From Crocodylus rhombifer (Eukaryota > Chordata > Crocodylia > Crocodylidae): a stretch of 64,000 nt of DNA. The position numbers were made by a program, and so were the translations under genes. A model generated the notes under the pieces. That model was not told the DNA's origin. It saw nothing but the letters and a program-made list of their open reading frames with translations, and did no database searches. Positions within the stretch are counted from its first letter, which is position 1. Each line of letters opens with the position of its first letter. This document shows, in pieces, positions 22,231 to 32,873 of the stretch. The DNA lies in NCBI GenBank assembly GCA_038503035.1, contig JAVSML010024617.1, positions 62,001 to 126,000 on the forward strand, given 5' to 3'.

Positions 22231-23461
22231 AAAGTTTATTAAGGAGGCCATCCTTGAGGGACTGGCCCAGGCTAACATTCTAAGGGACAGCCAGCATGGG
22301 TTTGTTGCGGGTAGGTCTTGTTTGACCAATCTCATTTCCTTCTATGACCAGGTGACCTATCACCTGGACAAGGGAGAAGAGATTGATGTCATATATCTTG
22401 ACTTCAAAAAAGCTTTTGATCTGGTATCCCATGATCACCTCTTGGCCAAACTGCCCGGTTGTGGCCTTGGCTCCACCACGATCCACTGGCTGGGAAATTG
22501 GCTTCGTGGTCGGACCCAGAGGGTTGTGATTGATGGCAGTCACTCATCGTGGTGCCCTGTGACCAGTGGGGTCCCTCAAGGCTCTGTCCTGGGACCCATA
22601 CTGTTCAACATCTTCATTAACGATGTGGACATTGGAGACAGGAGTGGACTGGCCAAGTTCGCCGATGACACCAAACTTTGGGGCAAAGCATCCACGCCAG
22701 AAGATAGGCGGGTGATCCAGGCTGACCTGGACAAACTCAGTAAATGGGCAGACGAGAACCTGATGGTGTTTAACACCGAAAAATGCAAGGTTCTCCACCT
22801 TGGGAGGAAAAACCTGCAGCACCCTTATAGGCTCGGCAGTGCTACGTTGGTTAGCACTACAGAAGAAAAAGACTTGGGGGTCATCATTGACCACAAGATG
22901 AACATGAGCCTGCAATGCGATGCTGCGGCTAGTAAAGCGACCAAAATGCTGGCGTGCATCCATAGATGCTTCTCGAGCAAATCCCGGGATGTCATTCTCC
23001 CCTTGTACTCGGCCTTGGTGAGGCCGCAGCTGGAGTACTGCATCCAGTTTTGGGCTCCACAATTCAAAAAGGATGTGGAGAAGCTTGAGAGAGTCCAGAG
23101 GAGAGCCACACGCATAATCAGAGGTCAGGAAAACAGATCTTATGATGACAGGCTGAGAGCCATGGGACTCTTTAGCCTGGAAAAGCGCAGGCTCAGGGGT
23201 GATCTGATGGCCACCTATAAGTTTATCAAGGGTGACCACCAGGATCTGGGGGAACATCTGTTCACCAGAGCGCCCCAAGGGATGACGAGGTCGAACGGTC
23301 ACAAACTCCTGCAAGACCGTTTCAGGCTGGACATAAGGAAGAATTTCTTTACTGTCCGAGCCCCCAAGGTCTGGAACAGTCTGCCAGCGGAGGTGATTCA
23401 AGCACCTACATTGAACACCTTCAAGAGTAAATTGGATGCTTATCTTGCTGGGATCCTATGA
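22225..23461 (+). CDS. CR1 ORF2 C-terminal half (reverse transcriptase), open
   Basis: A continuous frame of about 410 codons runs from the truncation point to TGA at 23459-23461; the first nine codons of the apparent frame from 22199 are flanking sequence, so the listed start marks the element edge and not a real initiation codon. Order: ILRDSQHGFVAGRSCLTN, catalytic block [35 protein letters not shown], the YADD-box equivalent [12 protein letters not shown] (both Asp present), the LGVIIDHKMNM region, and the CR1 C-terminal region ending AYLAGIL. The family protein makes cDNA from CR1 RNA at nicked DNA. The endonuclease and the RT fingers are missing, so no activity is expected. Confidence 0.85.
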
Positions 23462-23551
23462 CCCCAGCTGACTTCCTGCCCTTTGGGCAGGGGGCTGGAC
23501 TCGATGATCTCCCAAGGTCCCTTCCAGCCCTAATGTCTATGAAATCTATGA
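22225..23551 (+). mobile_element. Young 5'-truncated CR1 (+) nested in CR1 (-)
   Basis: A 1327-bp CR1 tail, with 3' block GATGATCTCCCAAGGTCCCT.. and ..CTATGAAATCTATGA at its end. AAGTAT at 22219-22224 and 23552-23557 is the target-site duplication, and the flanking CR1 becomes continuous when one copy is removed. The open RT frame and well-kept motifs make it the youngest-looking CR1 here. Confidence 0.92.
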
Positions 23552-23861
23552 AAGTATGTCACTTTCCCCATGTTCTCCTCTTATTTTGACCCAGAGGGTC
23601 TCAAAACGTCCTTCCAGGTTAGAAAACTCAATCTGCAGGGAGGTGAGCTGATCCTTGAAGTAGACAGCAACAACCCCACCCCTCTTCTCCACAGGGTCTC
23701 TCCTATATAAGGCATACCCAGTCATGGATGGAGTCCCACCAGGTCTCTATTATCCCTACGAAGTCATAGTCATTTTCACATAGGAGAAGGGCCAGTTCCT
23801 CCCGCTTATTTCCCAAGCTCCTGGTGTTTGTGTATTCATTGCACTGTGTATGAATTTTATA

Positions 23862-26260
23862 TGAGACACTCTTTGCTTGAAAAAATAGAAATTACCCTTG
23901 GACCAGGGGCCAGAACCCCAAACTTCCTATTCCCAGAGGAGTACATGCCTTACTGAGTGAGAGTCAAACTCCCTCTTGCTTGCTCTTCTTCTGGCTCATT
24001 GTTTCATGTACTCACAGCTGGCCTGTAGACCAGCTCCAATCAAGGAAGAAGATATCCTCTGTAGCCCATAAACTGGTAGTTGGGCTGTGTCCTCAAAAGG
24101 ATGCAGGAGATGTGGGTTTAAGTTTTCCCAAGCCCTAGAACTCTGGGATCCCATTTAAGTACTACAACTACTTGACTATTGGGCAAAAGGTAGGTGGTTC
24201 CTCCTTACCGCTTAGAATCAGCTACCTATGGTCTGAGTAACCCTGCACTTAGCATTTCTTTTGGCTGCCTGTAGGTGCCCCCTTCCAGAGCAACAAGGTG
24301 ATCTGGATTACCTATGTCTCCCCATTCACAGTATAGGAGCCCTGGATATCTCACCCCTTGATTTGGATCACCTTTGAGGCTAGGTGCTTAAATTTTAGGC
24401 AGTGCAATGCCTAAATGTCTGCACTTTAGAAGGTGAGTGAGCTGTGGCACAATGGTAATGGATAAGATCCTTTCTAAGGTTCCAAAATTTTGCAGGACCC
24501 AAAAGCCTTCTTGCTGTTGCATGCTTCACCTGTCTTTTAGTATGTGGCTGGTAACTGGGCCCATTTTAAAAAATGAATCTGTATTATTTGTTTGAATACA
24601 TGTCCACAAATGTTTTCTTCTAGTATTTGCCCAGCTCTTGTATTAACACCAGCATCTTGGGAAAAAAATCAGTTTTTATACTTACATCCATCTCTCTAGA
24701 ACTACCCTACAGGTTGAAGCGGATACAATATTCTTTTCTTCCTTATCTGCCCTCCAGTGTTGCTCAACTGGGTACAAAAAAAAAAGTTCTATCATTTTAA
24801 AAAGTGGCTAAGAGATCTCTATGTAGTGCATAGTTTGCATACTACTCTGATTTGTGTTTGAAAAGTGCTTTGGGATTCTTTGATATTCTTCTGAACTAAA
24901 AGTGCTGTATAAATGAAGCTTGTCACTTGGGCACATTACTGCATTAGTTTAGGCAGGAAGCTGGGGAAATAAGGAGATGAATGAGTTGCCTAGTCATTTG
25001 TCTAAAAATACAGACAAAATTACTTCAGGAAGTCCAAAATATATCTTTCTTCTAAGATTAGACATTCATCCTTTATGCTACCCTAAAATGAAGCAAAGGG
25101 CAGATTAACTAAAAATGACATCCCATTTATAGATTTTCTATTGTTGCTAATAGAATTAGACCCACCCTAGTATTCTGACCACCTCAATTATAATTTTTAA
25201 ATAGGGCAACGTGTTATGAAAAATAATATATTCAGCTTCTCTGTCCTTCCTTAAATATTGGGCCAATCTTTTGACTATGAGTCAAAATAACTCCATAATG
25301 TCATTCTATTTGCATTCCATTTCTGCCTTTGCCCTTTTCAACATCTAATGTGAACACTTAATTTTTTTACTGTTACCAACAAAATTGAGTTATGTTACCA
25401 GCTGCAAAATAAAACAAAGGATTGTTTTACATTTTTTTAGTTACATGTTACAAGTAAACTAGAGGGGTGTAAATATCTTTCATGTACAATTAACAGTGTA
25501 TAGTATGACTGTTTTAATTACAGCATTAGCTAAATTTATCTTTACTTAATATTTGAAAACCTTATATTTTTTCATAGTTGATTTGAAAAATGTCAGTTAT
25601 CAGAGACTTCAATAGCAAGACCACACCAGAAAAGTCTGATGGAAGTATTACAAAATATGTAGAAGACTGTGTGCATTTCTGACCTACCCAGAAAAGACAT
25701 GTGGTACAGAAATTAAATACATACTAGTGAGTGGATTTAATTTATATTTAAATGCTGCAAGTGGAGGATTGGATAGCTTAAGAAACTAATAATGAGCTCT
25801 GGAGGCTTTCACATATAGGTCATCAGGTCAAAATACAGCATAGGTGGGTAGTCATGAGAAGTTGTTGCTATCAAATGCGAGTATGAGAAGAATCCAGGAA
25901 CCCTACAAACTAGCCTGTGGGTTCCTAAAACTTGGATCAGAATTGTGAACTATCCTTCCTTTAATTAAAAACTCTTTAAAATTAGCTTTTTTATTTCTTC
26001 TTATTGATGAAGGGACCCAATGTGTGCCTTGTATGAGGTTGACCTTAATTGCATCTTTCATAGTTAGAAAAGGACCCAGAGTTTTCTACCTAATGGGAAG
26101 TCCGCAATCTGTATTAGATACAGAACGTCTCCAACAAGTGAGTAGTTATCTTATGTTTTGTGTGCGCGCAAATGTGTGTTTAAGTTATAAACTAAAATTT
26201 AAAAAATTAAGCTAATGCTGAAGAGAAAGATAGTCCACAGAATGCAAGTGTGGAATACAA
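23862..26260. other. Mostly unrecognised spacer
   Basis: No gene seen. A short ancient-repeat tail at 24859-24918 is listed separately. Homopolymer A near 24776-24785. The rest is AT-rich without visible element ends. Confidence 0.5.
24859..24918 (+). repeat. Ancient SINE/LINE-type 3' tail
   Basis: The words AAAAGTGCTTTGGGATTCTT and AAAGTGCTGTATAAATG have the spacing of a tail shared by several old amniote SINEs and their partner LINEs (AAAGCGCTTTGGGAT..GCGCTATATAAATG). This is recalled family knowledge, not a search. A tRNA-like head further left (24430-24480) was considered and is too weak. Confidence 0.4.
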
Positions 26261-26600
26261 GGGCATTTTTACTCATGCTCTGGGGATGAGAGGTGGGGTG
26301 AGAGGGGAGCTTTAATTACAGCAGCTCCAAGAGCCACTCTAATTAAAGCACCCACACTGTTTCATGTATCAGCATCCCTGCACGTCAAAATAGCGACAGG
26401 GGTGCTTTAACTAAAACTAGTCAAATGAGCTTTAATTAAAGTATCCCCACTGCCATTTTGAACACTGATACACGAGACGTGGGAGCTGGCTGGAGTGCAC
26501 TAATTAGCATGCTCAAGCAGACTCGATTAATCAAGTGTGCTCTGATGTGCTGTAATTACAGCACATTGGAGCAGCCTCCCTGCATGTGAACAGGCACCCC
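26261..26600. mobile_element. Palindrome-rich MITE
   Basis: Left end GGGCATTTTTACTCATGC and right end GCATGTGAACAGGCACCCC are imperfect inverses. The interior consists of CTTTAATTAAAG/GCTGTAATTACAGC-like self-complementary words, including a 22-bp perfect palindrome. It is 340 bp with no coding capacity. No certain target-site duplication. Confidence 0.5.
26545..26566. repeat. 22-bp perfect palindrome
   Basis: ATGTGCTGTAA followed by its exact reverse complement. It is one of several TTAATTAA/GTAATTAC-type palindromes inside the surrounding MITE. Confidence 0.9.
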
Positions 26601-26774
26601 AAATGTATTTTGTAATGTGAAACAGAATAAAGTTTAAATAGATTAAAATTAATGATGAAAAGTGTGCAACTATTTTGTCAGTAGAATTATTTTCTCATCT
26701 CTCTCTTGGTGGGTTTTCATCTATGCACACTTTATATTTTTCTCTGCCTCCTTAGTTTCACCCACGTGGAGCAT

Positions 26775-27946
26775 TGTAACAGGTTTGGGTCCCAGGGGCA
26801 TCTCTGGTGGCCACACAGTTCCTGCCCCAGTTGTAATTCTAGGGGTGCTCAACTCCTTACTTGCCCACCATGCCTTTGATGCTATTATTTGGAAAGGAGG
26901 GAGGCTGCCTGAGGAACCTAGAGTGAGCCTGCCATTGTTCTCATGTCGGGCTTCAGCCTGCTTAGCATCCACCTTCTATGCTTTCACTGAGCTCTTTAAC
27001 TGTAGTCCACTGATTGAACTGAGCTTCAGGGTTCCCAACTTTTTGTCTGGCCTTCCAAGGACTTTGTCCTCTCTTGGGCTGCTAAGCCTCTCTGGGCTCT
27101 CTCTGTGTATCTGGGCCCCAGGCCCTGTCTCTGCCTTGCTCCATGCTTCGGGCCCTCTGGTCCAAAATTCCAAGTCTTGCCCTTGTTGGGCTCTAGGGTC
27201 CCTGGCCCCAGACCTCAGGCCCATTTAAAGGCCTGCCTCACCCCTCTCGGGTGCTATGGGATCACCCTCACGGGCTTTATGAGATCACCTTTCTGGCATG
27301 CTAGGTGCACCACCCACTATGCAGGTGCTATGGGATTACTGTACCCTGCTAGGTGCTTTGAGATCACCCCTCTTGCTTTACTAGGTGAACCCCTGACAGG
27401 TGCTATAAGATTGCCCCTCTTAGGCACTATGGGATTCCTGCACTCCCCCCCACCCCCACCCCCAGACACTCTGAGACCTCCAAGCCCCCCAAACCACCAC
27501 CTGGTTCTCTCAGTATCTAATCACCCCTAGGCACCAGACCCTCCTGCCCCCCCCCAAACACAAACCCCAGACACCAAACTAAGCTGAAAGCAAACATCTA
27601 ACATAAGCCCTTCTCTCTATAACAAAACTCCTATGCAACCTGGGTCTTAACCAGCAGCAAGCCATCAGCTTCCCTAGCTGTCTCAGAGACTAGCACATTC
27701 AATTAGGTTCTGTTACAGGAACCTCCAGAGACCTCTTTCCTGTTCAGCCTCCATAGCCAGACTGCCTGCACTGGCTCTGGCTCTGCCTTATACCTCTCCC
27801 AGGGCCCTGCCTACTTCTGGTCAGGTGACTCCCCTGGGTTTCTTGGAGGTGCCTGCTAATTAATAACTTTAGCTCATCTCTACAGCAAACCAGTCCCAGC
27901 TACATCCTCCTTATTGGCAGGGCTCTCTCCGGGGCTGCTTCTCACA
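26775..27946 (-). mobile_element. Candidate solo LTR
   Basis: Starts TGTAACAGG and ends CTTCTCACA on the plus strand (TG..CA), flanked by AGCAT (26770-26774) and GGCAT (27947-27951), a 4-of-5 match to a duplication. Read on the minus strand it opens TGTGAGAAGCAGCCCC and has GGTATAAGGC, a TATA-like box, at 27786-27795, roughly 155 bases in. The interior is GC-rich with an irregular repeat built on GGTGCTATGGGATCACCC-like words (27249-27440). No retroviral coding region lies beside it, so it is solo if real. Confidence 0.5.
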
Positions 27947-27951
27947 GGCAT

Positions 27952-30078
27952 GAATTCAAGATGTTCAAGTTCAGAATGAACTTTCAGGCCAATAATGTAT
28001 AGATATACTCAAAATTGAGAGAAAAATGCTATTCCATATTCTGGGGAGCCCCTCGGTAATAGGTGGTTGCAGTCATGTCCCTAATAAGTAGTGGGCAAGA
28101 CTGCCTGGGCACTGAGAATGAAATGCTCTCACAGTATGCACAAGAATGCTTTCAGTGCTTCTAATCATACTAAGGCATCTTCTAGAAATATGCCCCATAC
28201 TTCATTTTTCAAGGGTGCAAATGTCTGACATCTTCCATGAACAGTACATTTAGATTTTTGGTTGTGTTCTGTTTTTTTATAAAGCCACAAATAAGGCCAT
28301 GGACAGGCATTACTTTGGTGCCTAGAGAAAAGCATTTGAGGGCTTTGTTACAAAAGAAAAATGGTTCTTCCACCAAAAAAGTTTCACCTCTTCCAACCAG
28401 GAAGATCTTGCCTCTCCTTCTCTAACCTGAATGGTTGTATGGCTCTCCCAGGTTTGGAGGACACCCAGTGTCTCACAGTCCTCTTTTTTCCCTCCCTCCC
28501 TCCCTTCCTCCTTCCAAAGGAGAAGAGAACATTGGCTTCCTGACAGCCTGTGTGGGGGTGAGGTGCCAGAGTCCTGTGGGGACCCTGCCCCCTGTCCTGC
28601 CAATTAGCTGATTGGTTTGAAAAGGAGGGCCATTCTACTGCCATGCTCCAGCTCCTTTAGTTCACAGTCCTGGCTGACTGAGCCAGTAAGACCTCTAGCT
28701 CCACTGTGCACTCCTCTGTGTAGGACTGACCAAGTTCCATGAGCATGCTTCTCTCTTCCCCTTACTCCAGCCTCAAGCTTCCTCTTCCTTTTTTTTCCTT
28801 GCCCCCTCCCCACCCCCCAGCCCTTGAAGGTTTCTGGGAGTTTTAGTCCAAATTATCTGTCAGCACAGCTCATTTTGGCAACCCACCCATCCAGCCAGTG
28901 AAGTCAATATGCTTCCATCCTCCAGGGTCCATCAAAAATACCCCACCAGAGGGAGCTGAATGTGAGTGATATGATATTTCCTTTTTTTAGGAGTTCTTTC
29001 TCACCAACCAAAGGCCCCAGACTCAAAGCTTCTGTGTAACAGCAGTCAGGGCTCCCGCTAAGTTGCCAGGCTGGCTTCTTCTGACCATTTTTGTTGTGGT
29101 CAGCTACAACTTTTATCATGTATCTGGTGGAGGCATTACTTACTGTATAAGCCTGTTCATACAAAAGCAGCATTGCATTCAAAATAAGAGTATTTATGGC
29201 CATCATTTTTTTCCAGAAGGATTTGATTCTGTTTGTATGCTCCACCTAACATCCAGGCAACTTGCTGGTATCAGAGAGTAGCCTTGTTTTGGTTTTGTTT
29301 CACTTTTTCCACCTACCATTTATAATTTCACATTACTAAGACATGTTCTAGAATCTCTCTGCTGGCTTCCCCTCTCTAGCCCATCTGAAACAATTTTTTC
29401 ATGCTGCATTATATGACCTCACTAATTATTACCAGGTCTCCAAAGCCTGTTTTGCCTTTTGGTTTTCTCCTGTTAAAAGCTATTTGCAATTTCAGAGTTT
29501 TATTAGTTCAGCATATAGGAGGAAAAAACTATCAAGCTGTGGTTTCATCATGCAGAAGCTATTTAGCAGCCTGCCAATAAAACTACTGCAAATAAACACC
29601 TATTCAGTCTGCAAGATATATATTATTCATTTTTATTCTTCAAATTGTTCTTCTTTTCCGGGCCCTGTTGTTGCATTGTTAATTTGTTTTCTGGTATGCC
29701 AATCTCACAACAGCAGTTCTGAAAGTTCTGCTGAAAGTATGTTTAAAACAGTAGCATACAAAGGTGGGGTGGGGGAGAAGGTGCTAGAGGGCAACAGCCC
29801 TGCTTGTTACCTTTGTGTGTCAGGGACAGCACAAAGAAAGCACTGAATACTTACACCTTCCAAATGCTACTCTATCTCCATCAAGTCTTAAAGGATTATT
29901 TTATTCCCTGGCTTCATTAATCTTTTATTTCTCCTTCTTTGGTCATAAAAAAGTGAATCTATAGTTGGCCTCTACTAAGCGCACCCCCCCCCCCCCAAAT
30001 GCATCACTTGGCAACCCTTTCAAACAGCAGAGACCAGAGTTCTTGTCACTTCTAAAACAAATTGATTTAAACACTTCG
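27952..30078. other. Unrecognised spacer
   Basis: No supported gene or repeat end. A pyrimidine-rich patch lies at 28480-28520 and a C13 run at 29984-29996. Open frames of up to 120 codons on both strands show no family features. Confidence 0.5.
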
Positions 30079-31716
30079 GCTACAGACAGACATTCAAAAA
30101 GCCTGAGCCTGAATTGATTTGATCTTTGCAGGTTAGTCTAACCTGACTAGGCTGAACTGGTTTGAAACTGGACAGACATTCTCTCTGGACTGAGGAAATT
30201 CCTGCACATGCCTGAAGTAGCTCAGGGGGGTGCTAGAGGCACCCTCCCTTCCTTTCCACAGGGAGCTGAGCTGAGGGGGGCATGGCCAGGCTGCAGCAGG
30301 ACTCTCTCATTAGGGATGTCTGTCTGCATGGTCCCAGGCTTTTTCCCACTGGCTGCTCAAGGGGCGAGAGTGTTGCCAGTCCCCAGCCCCAGGCTAGCAC
30401 TCTGAAGCAAGTGGGGGGAGGGATAGTGGAGTGCATACATCTGTTGATGATACAGAGCTTTTCAATCTCCCTCCCTGATTCATCATTCTGTCTGCAGCAA
30501 TGTGACAATTGAGCAAGCCAGCTGAGGGGCTGATAACAGTCTTTATCACTCAATTAGCAAAACAATAACCTCTTTCCACATTACCTCAAACTTCTTAAAC
30601 AGCTTACTGGCTGACCTGTTGATTAGCTCCAAAAGCCCTGAGCAGTCACTATTCTGTCTGCCTATCCCAGTGAAATTAGAGAGAGAGACACACAAACATC
30701 TCTCGGCATTAGCTAACCTACCACATACTGGCTATGGTCCCCACTGTGGCAGAGAGGAGGAAGGGATCTCTGCTTTACCAGCAAGGGAGGAGGGTGGGGA
30801 GAGGGGGGCATAAGGAAGCCAGCATACTCTGTTGTGCTTTCAAGTCTGCACTGAGTTCCAGACAGGGATCAAAGGGGAGGGGCCATCTCTGCTGTGGAAC
30901 CCAGCCCAGAAAGCATGCTGGGATGCTGGGGGTGTCTGGTTTATCTTAAACCAGCAAGGGGTATCAGACATACATTACATAAACCAGTTTTAGCCAAGTC
31001 AGTTAATTCTGATACTACTTTCAACCAGGTGTATCTCAAACCAATTTCACCCATTCTCAAACTAATTTATGTGCACTGAACATCTGATGCAGCTGATCTT
31101 GTGCAGCATGCTTTAAACTAACTTCACTGGAGGATGGAGCCACAGGAAGACATGAGGACACCTCCCAACCAAGATAGGTGACATACACAAGGAGTACCCA
31201 AGTAAGCAGCAAAGGTCCAGATACACACCTTAAATGCCTCTATACCAATGCTTGTAGTATGGGGAATAAGCAGGAGATAGCTCACCCTCCAGATAGCTAG
31301 TTCAAACCCGGACATAGTATGGTTCACAGAAACCTGGTGGGATTCATCCCATGACTGGGTCAACATTAAGGGCTATAGGCTATTCAGGTGGGATAGAACA
31401 GGGAGGAAAGGTGGGGGTGTGGCACTCTACGTCAAAGAGCAATACACATCCTCAACCAGCAGGATGGGGTCAGAGGAGGGGCAGGCTGAAGTGCTCTGTG
31501 TCAGGATACAGGGGGGTCGTGGGGAAAGGGATTTAACAGTGGGGGTCTACTACAGACCTCCCAACCAAGGGAAGAGCTGGATCATGAATTCTTGGGTCAG
31601 TTTGCAGAGGCAGTTAAGGCAAGGGACATAGTTGTCATGGGTGATCTCAATTACCCAGACATCTGCTGGAAGGAGCAGTCAGCCAGGTCTGATCGCTCAT
31701 GGAGGTTCCTGACTGT

Positions 31717-31764
31717 GATACTGGACCTCCACTTAACCCAAGAGGTGCATAGTCCTACCAGGGG
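31717..31764 (+). repeat. Source copy of a 48-bp internal duplication
   Basis: This piece of the endonuclease coding region (from GATAC.. to ..ACCAGGGG) is repeated at 32826-32873 in the same orientation with a single mismatch. The frame here matches other CR1 copies (TQEV..PTRGN), so this is the original position. Confidence 0.9.
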
Positions 31765-32825
31765 GAATGCCCTGCTGGACCTGGTCCTGGCCACAGGTGA
31801 TGACCTGGTGAGGGGACTCCAGGTCCTTGACCACCTGGCCAATGGCGATCATCACTTGTTGGAATTCACCATCCAGCTCAGGGTGTCAAGGGCCTTCAGC
31901 AAAGAAGTAGCCTTAGACTTTAAGAGGACCAACTTCAATAAGCTGAGGTGATTAGTGGGGGAGGCACTAGGGTCCTGAAGAGTAGGGGAACTGGGTGCCC
32001 AAGATAAGTGGTCGTTCCTTAAGGAGACGATAATCAGAGCCCAAGGGGTGAAAATGCCAACAAGAAGCACAGGGGGAAAGAGTGCCCAAAAGGCTCCCTG
32101 GCTCACCAAGGGCATTTGTGAATGCCTGATTGCCAAAAAGGAGTCATACACCCAGTGGAAGAGAGGGGCTATCACCAAAGAAGAGTATACCTCTACCGCT
32201 TGGGTCTGTAGGGGGGCTATTAGAAAAGCTAAGGCAGATACGGAACTAGGGCTAGCATCAAGGATCAAGGATAACATGAAGTCTTTTTTTAAATACATAG
32301 AGAATATGAAGAAGGCACCGGGTAATGTGGGACCACTGAAGGATATGCTTGGCAATCTGGTGGTCACACCAGAGGAGAAAGCAGACCTCTTTAATAATTT
32401 CTTTGCCTCTATTTTCTTGTGCAGGGACCAGGACTCCTCTACTAAGATTCAGGATGGACTCAAGAGAAACTCCACCAAGCCTAGGGTCAGGGAGGACTGA
32501 GTTAGAGAACTTCTGAAGAGGCTGGACGTGTTCAAATCAGCAGGTCCAGATGCTCTCCACCTCAGGGTGTTGAGGGAATTGGCAGGGGTTATAATGGGGC
32601 CCCTGGCACAGCTTTACAAGCACTTGTGGTGCTCTAGCCAGGTGCCAGACAACTGGAAGAGGGCCAATGTGGTCCCCATCTTTAAAAAAGGGAAGAGGGA
32701 GGACCCGGGCAACTATAGGCCTGTTAGTCTTACTTCAATCCTGGGAAAGCTCTTTGAGAAGATTATCAAGGAACACATCTGTGATGGGCCAGCAATGGGG
32801 ATGATCCTCAAGGGCAACCAGCTGA

Positions 32826-32873
32826 GATACGGGACCTCCACTTAACCCAAGAGGTGCATAGTCCTACCAGGGG
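32826..32873 (+). repeat. Displaced copy of the 48-bp CR1 segment
   Basis: Near-identical to 31717-31764 but placed in the RT domain, between GGCAACCAGCTG and CATTAGGGGCAGG, where other CR1 copies are continuous (N-Q-H-G-F-x-x-G-R). It disrupts the RT frame. Confidence 0.9.

Larger units (their letters stand above)
19674..23855 (-). mobile_element. CR1 LINE (-), host of a younger CR1
   Basis: Minus-strand CR1 with its 3' end at the left (repeats of the TTTCATAG type at 19674-19700) and a 5' truncation in the endonuclease near 23855. It is split by the plus-strand CR1 at 22225-23551: the endonuclease reads IRGEHGESDI up to 23558 and continues LVGVYYR at 22224-22205, so joining the two sides restores the domain. 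TTTATA at 19668-19673 and at 23856-23861 is a plausible target-site duplication of the older insertion. Confidence 0.88.
19770..23855 (-). pseudogene. CR1 ORF2, interrupted, near-complete EN + RT
   Basis: From right to left: SLGNKREELALLL and IIETWWDSIHDW (endonuclease with the catalytic-type Glu) at about 23830-23720; the split point; GDFNFPDISWDEW near 22110-22080; EALLDLILAKGEEL and SNHELITF (SDH-box position changed to SNH) at 21990-21890; RT start DIHKSVGPNRMHPRV near 21235; KRANVVPIFKKGRRHDPG near 21100; SQHGFVTGRSCLTNLISF near 20945. VPQGSVLGLVLFNIFIND is at 20670-20620, FVDDTKSWG (YADD-box equivalent, A to V) near 20580, and the C-terminal region runs to about 19777. Several frameshifts, plus a C21 run, break it. 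Confidence 0.87.

Noticed and set aside
22544..23401. 285-codon minus-strand open frame
   Set aside because: It is the antisense shadow of the conserved CR1 reverse-transcriptase frame on the plus strand; no family features on its own.
24430..24480. tRNA-like boxes (TGGCACAATGG.., GGTTCCAAA)
   Set aside because: Box matches are partial and no cloverleaf can be drawn; at best a decayed SINE head.
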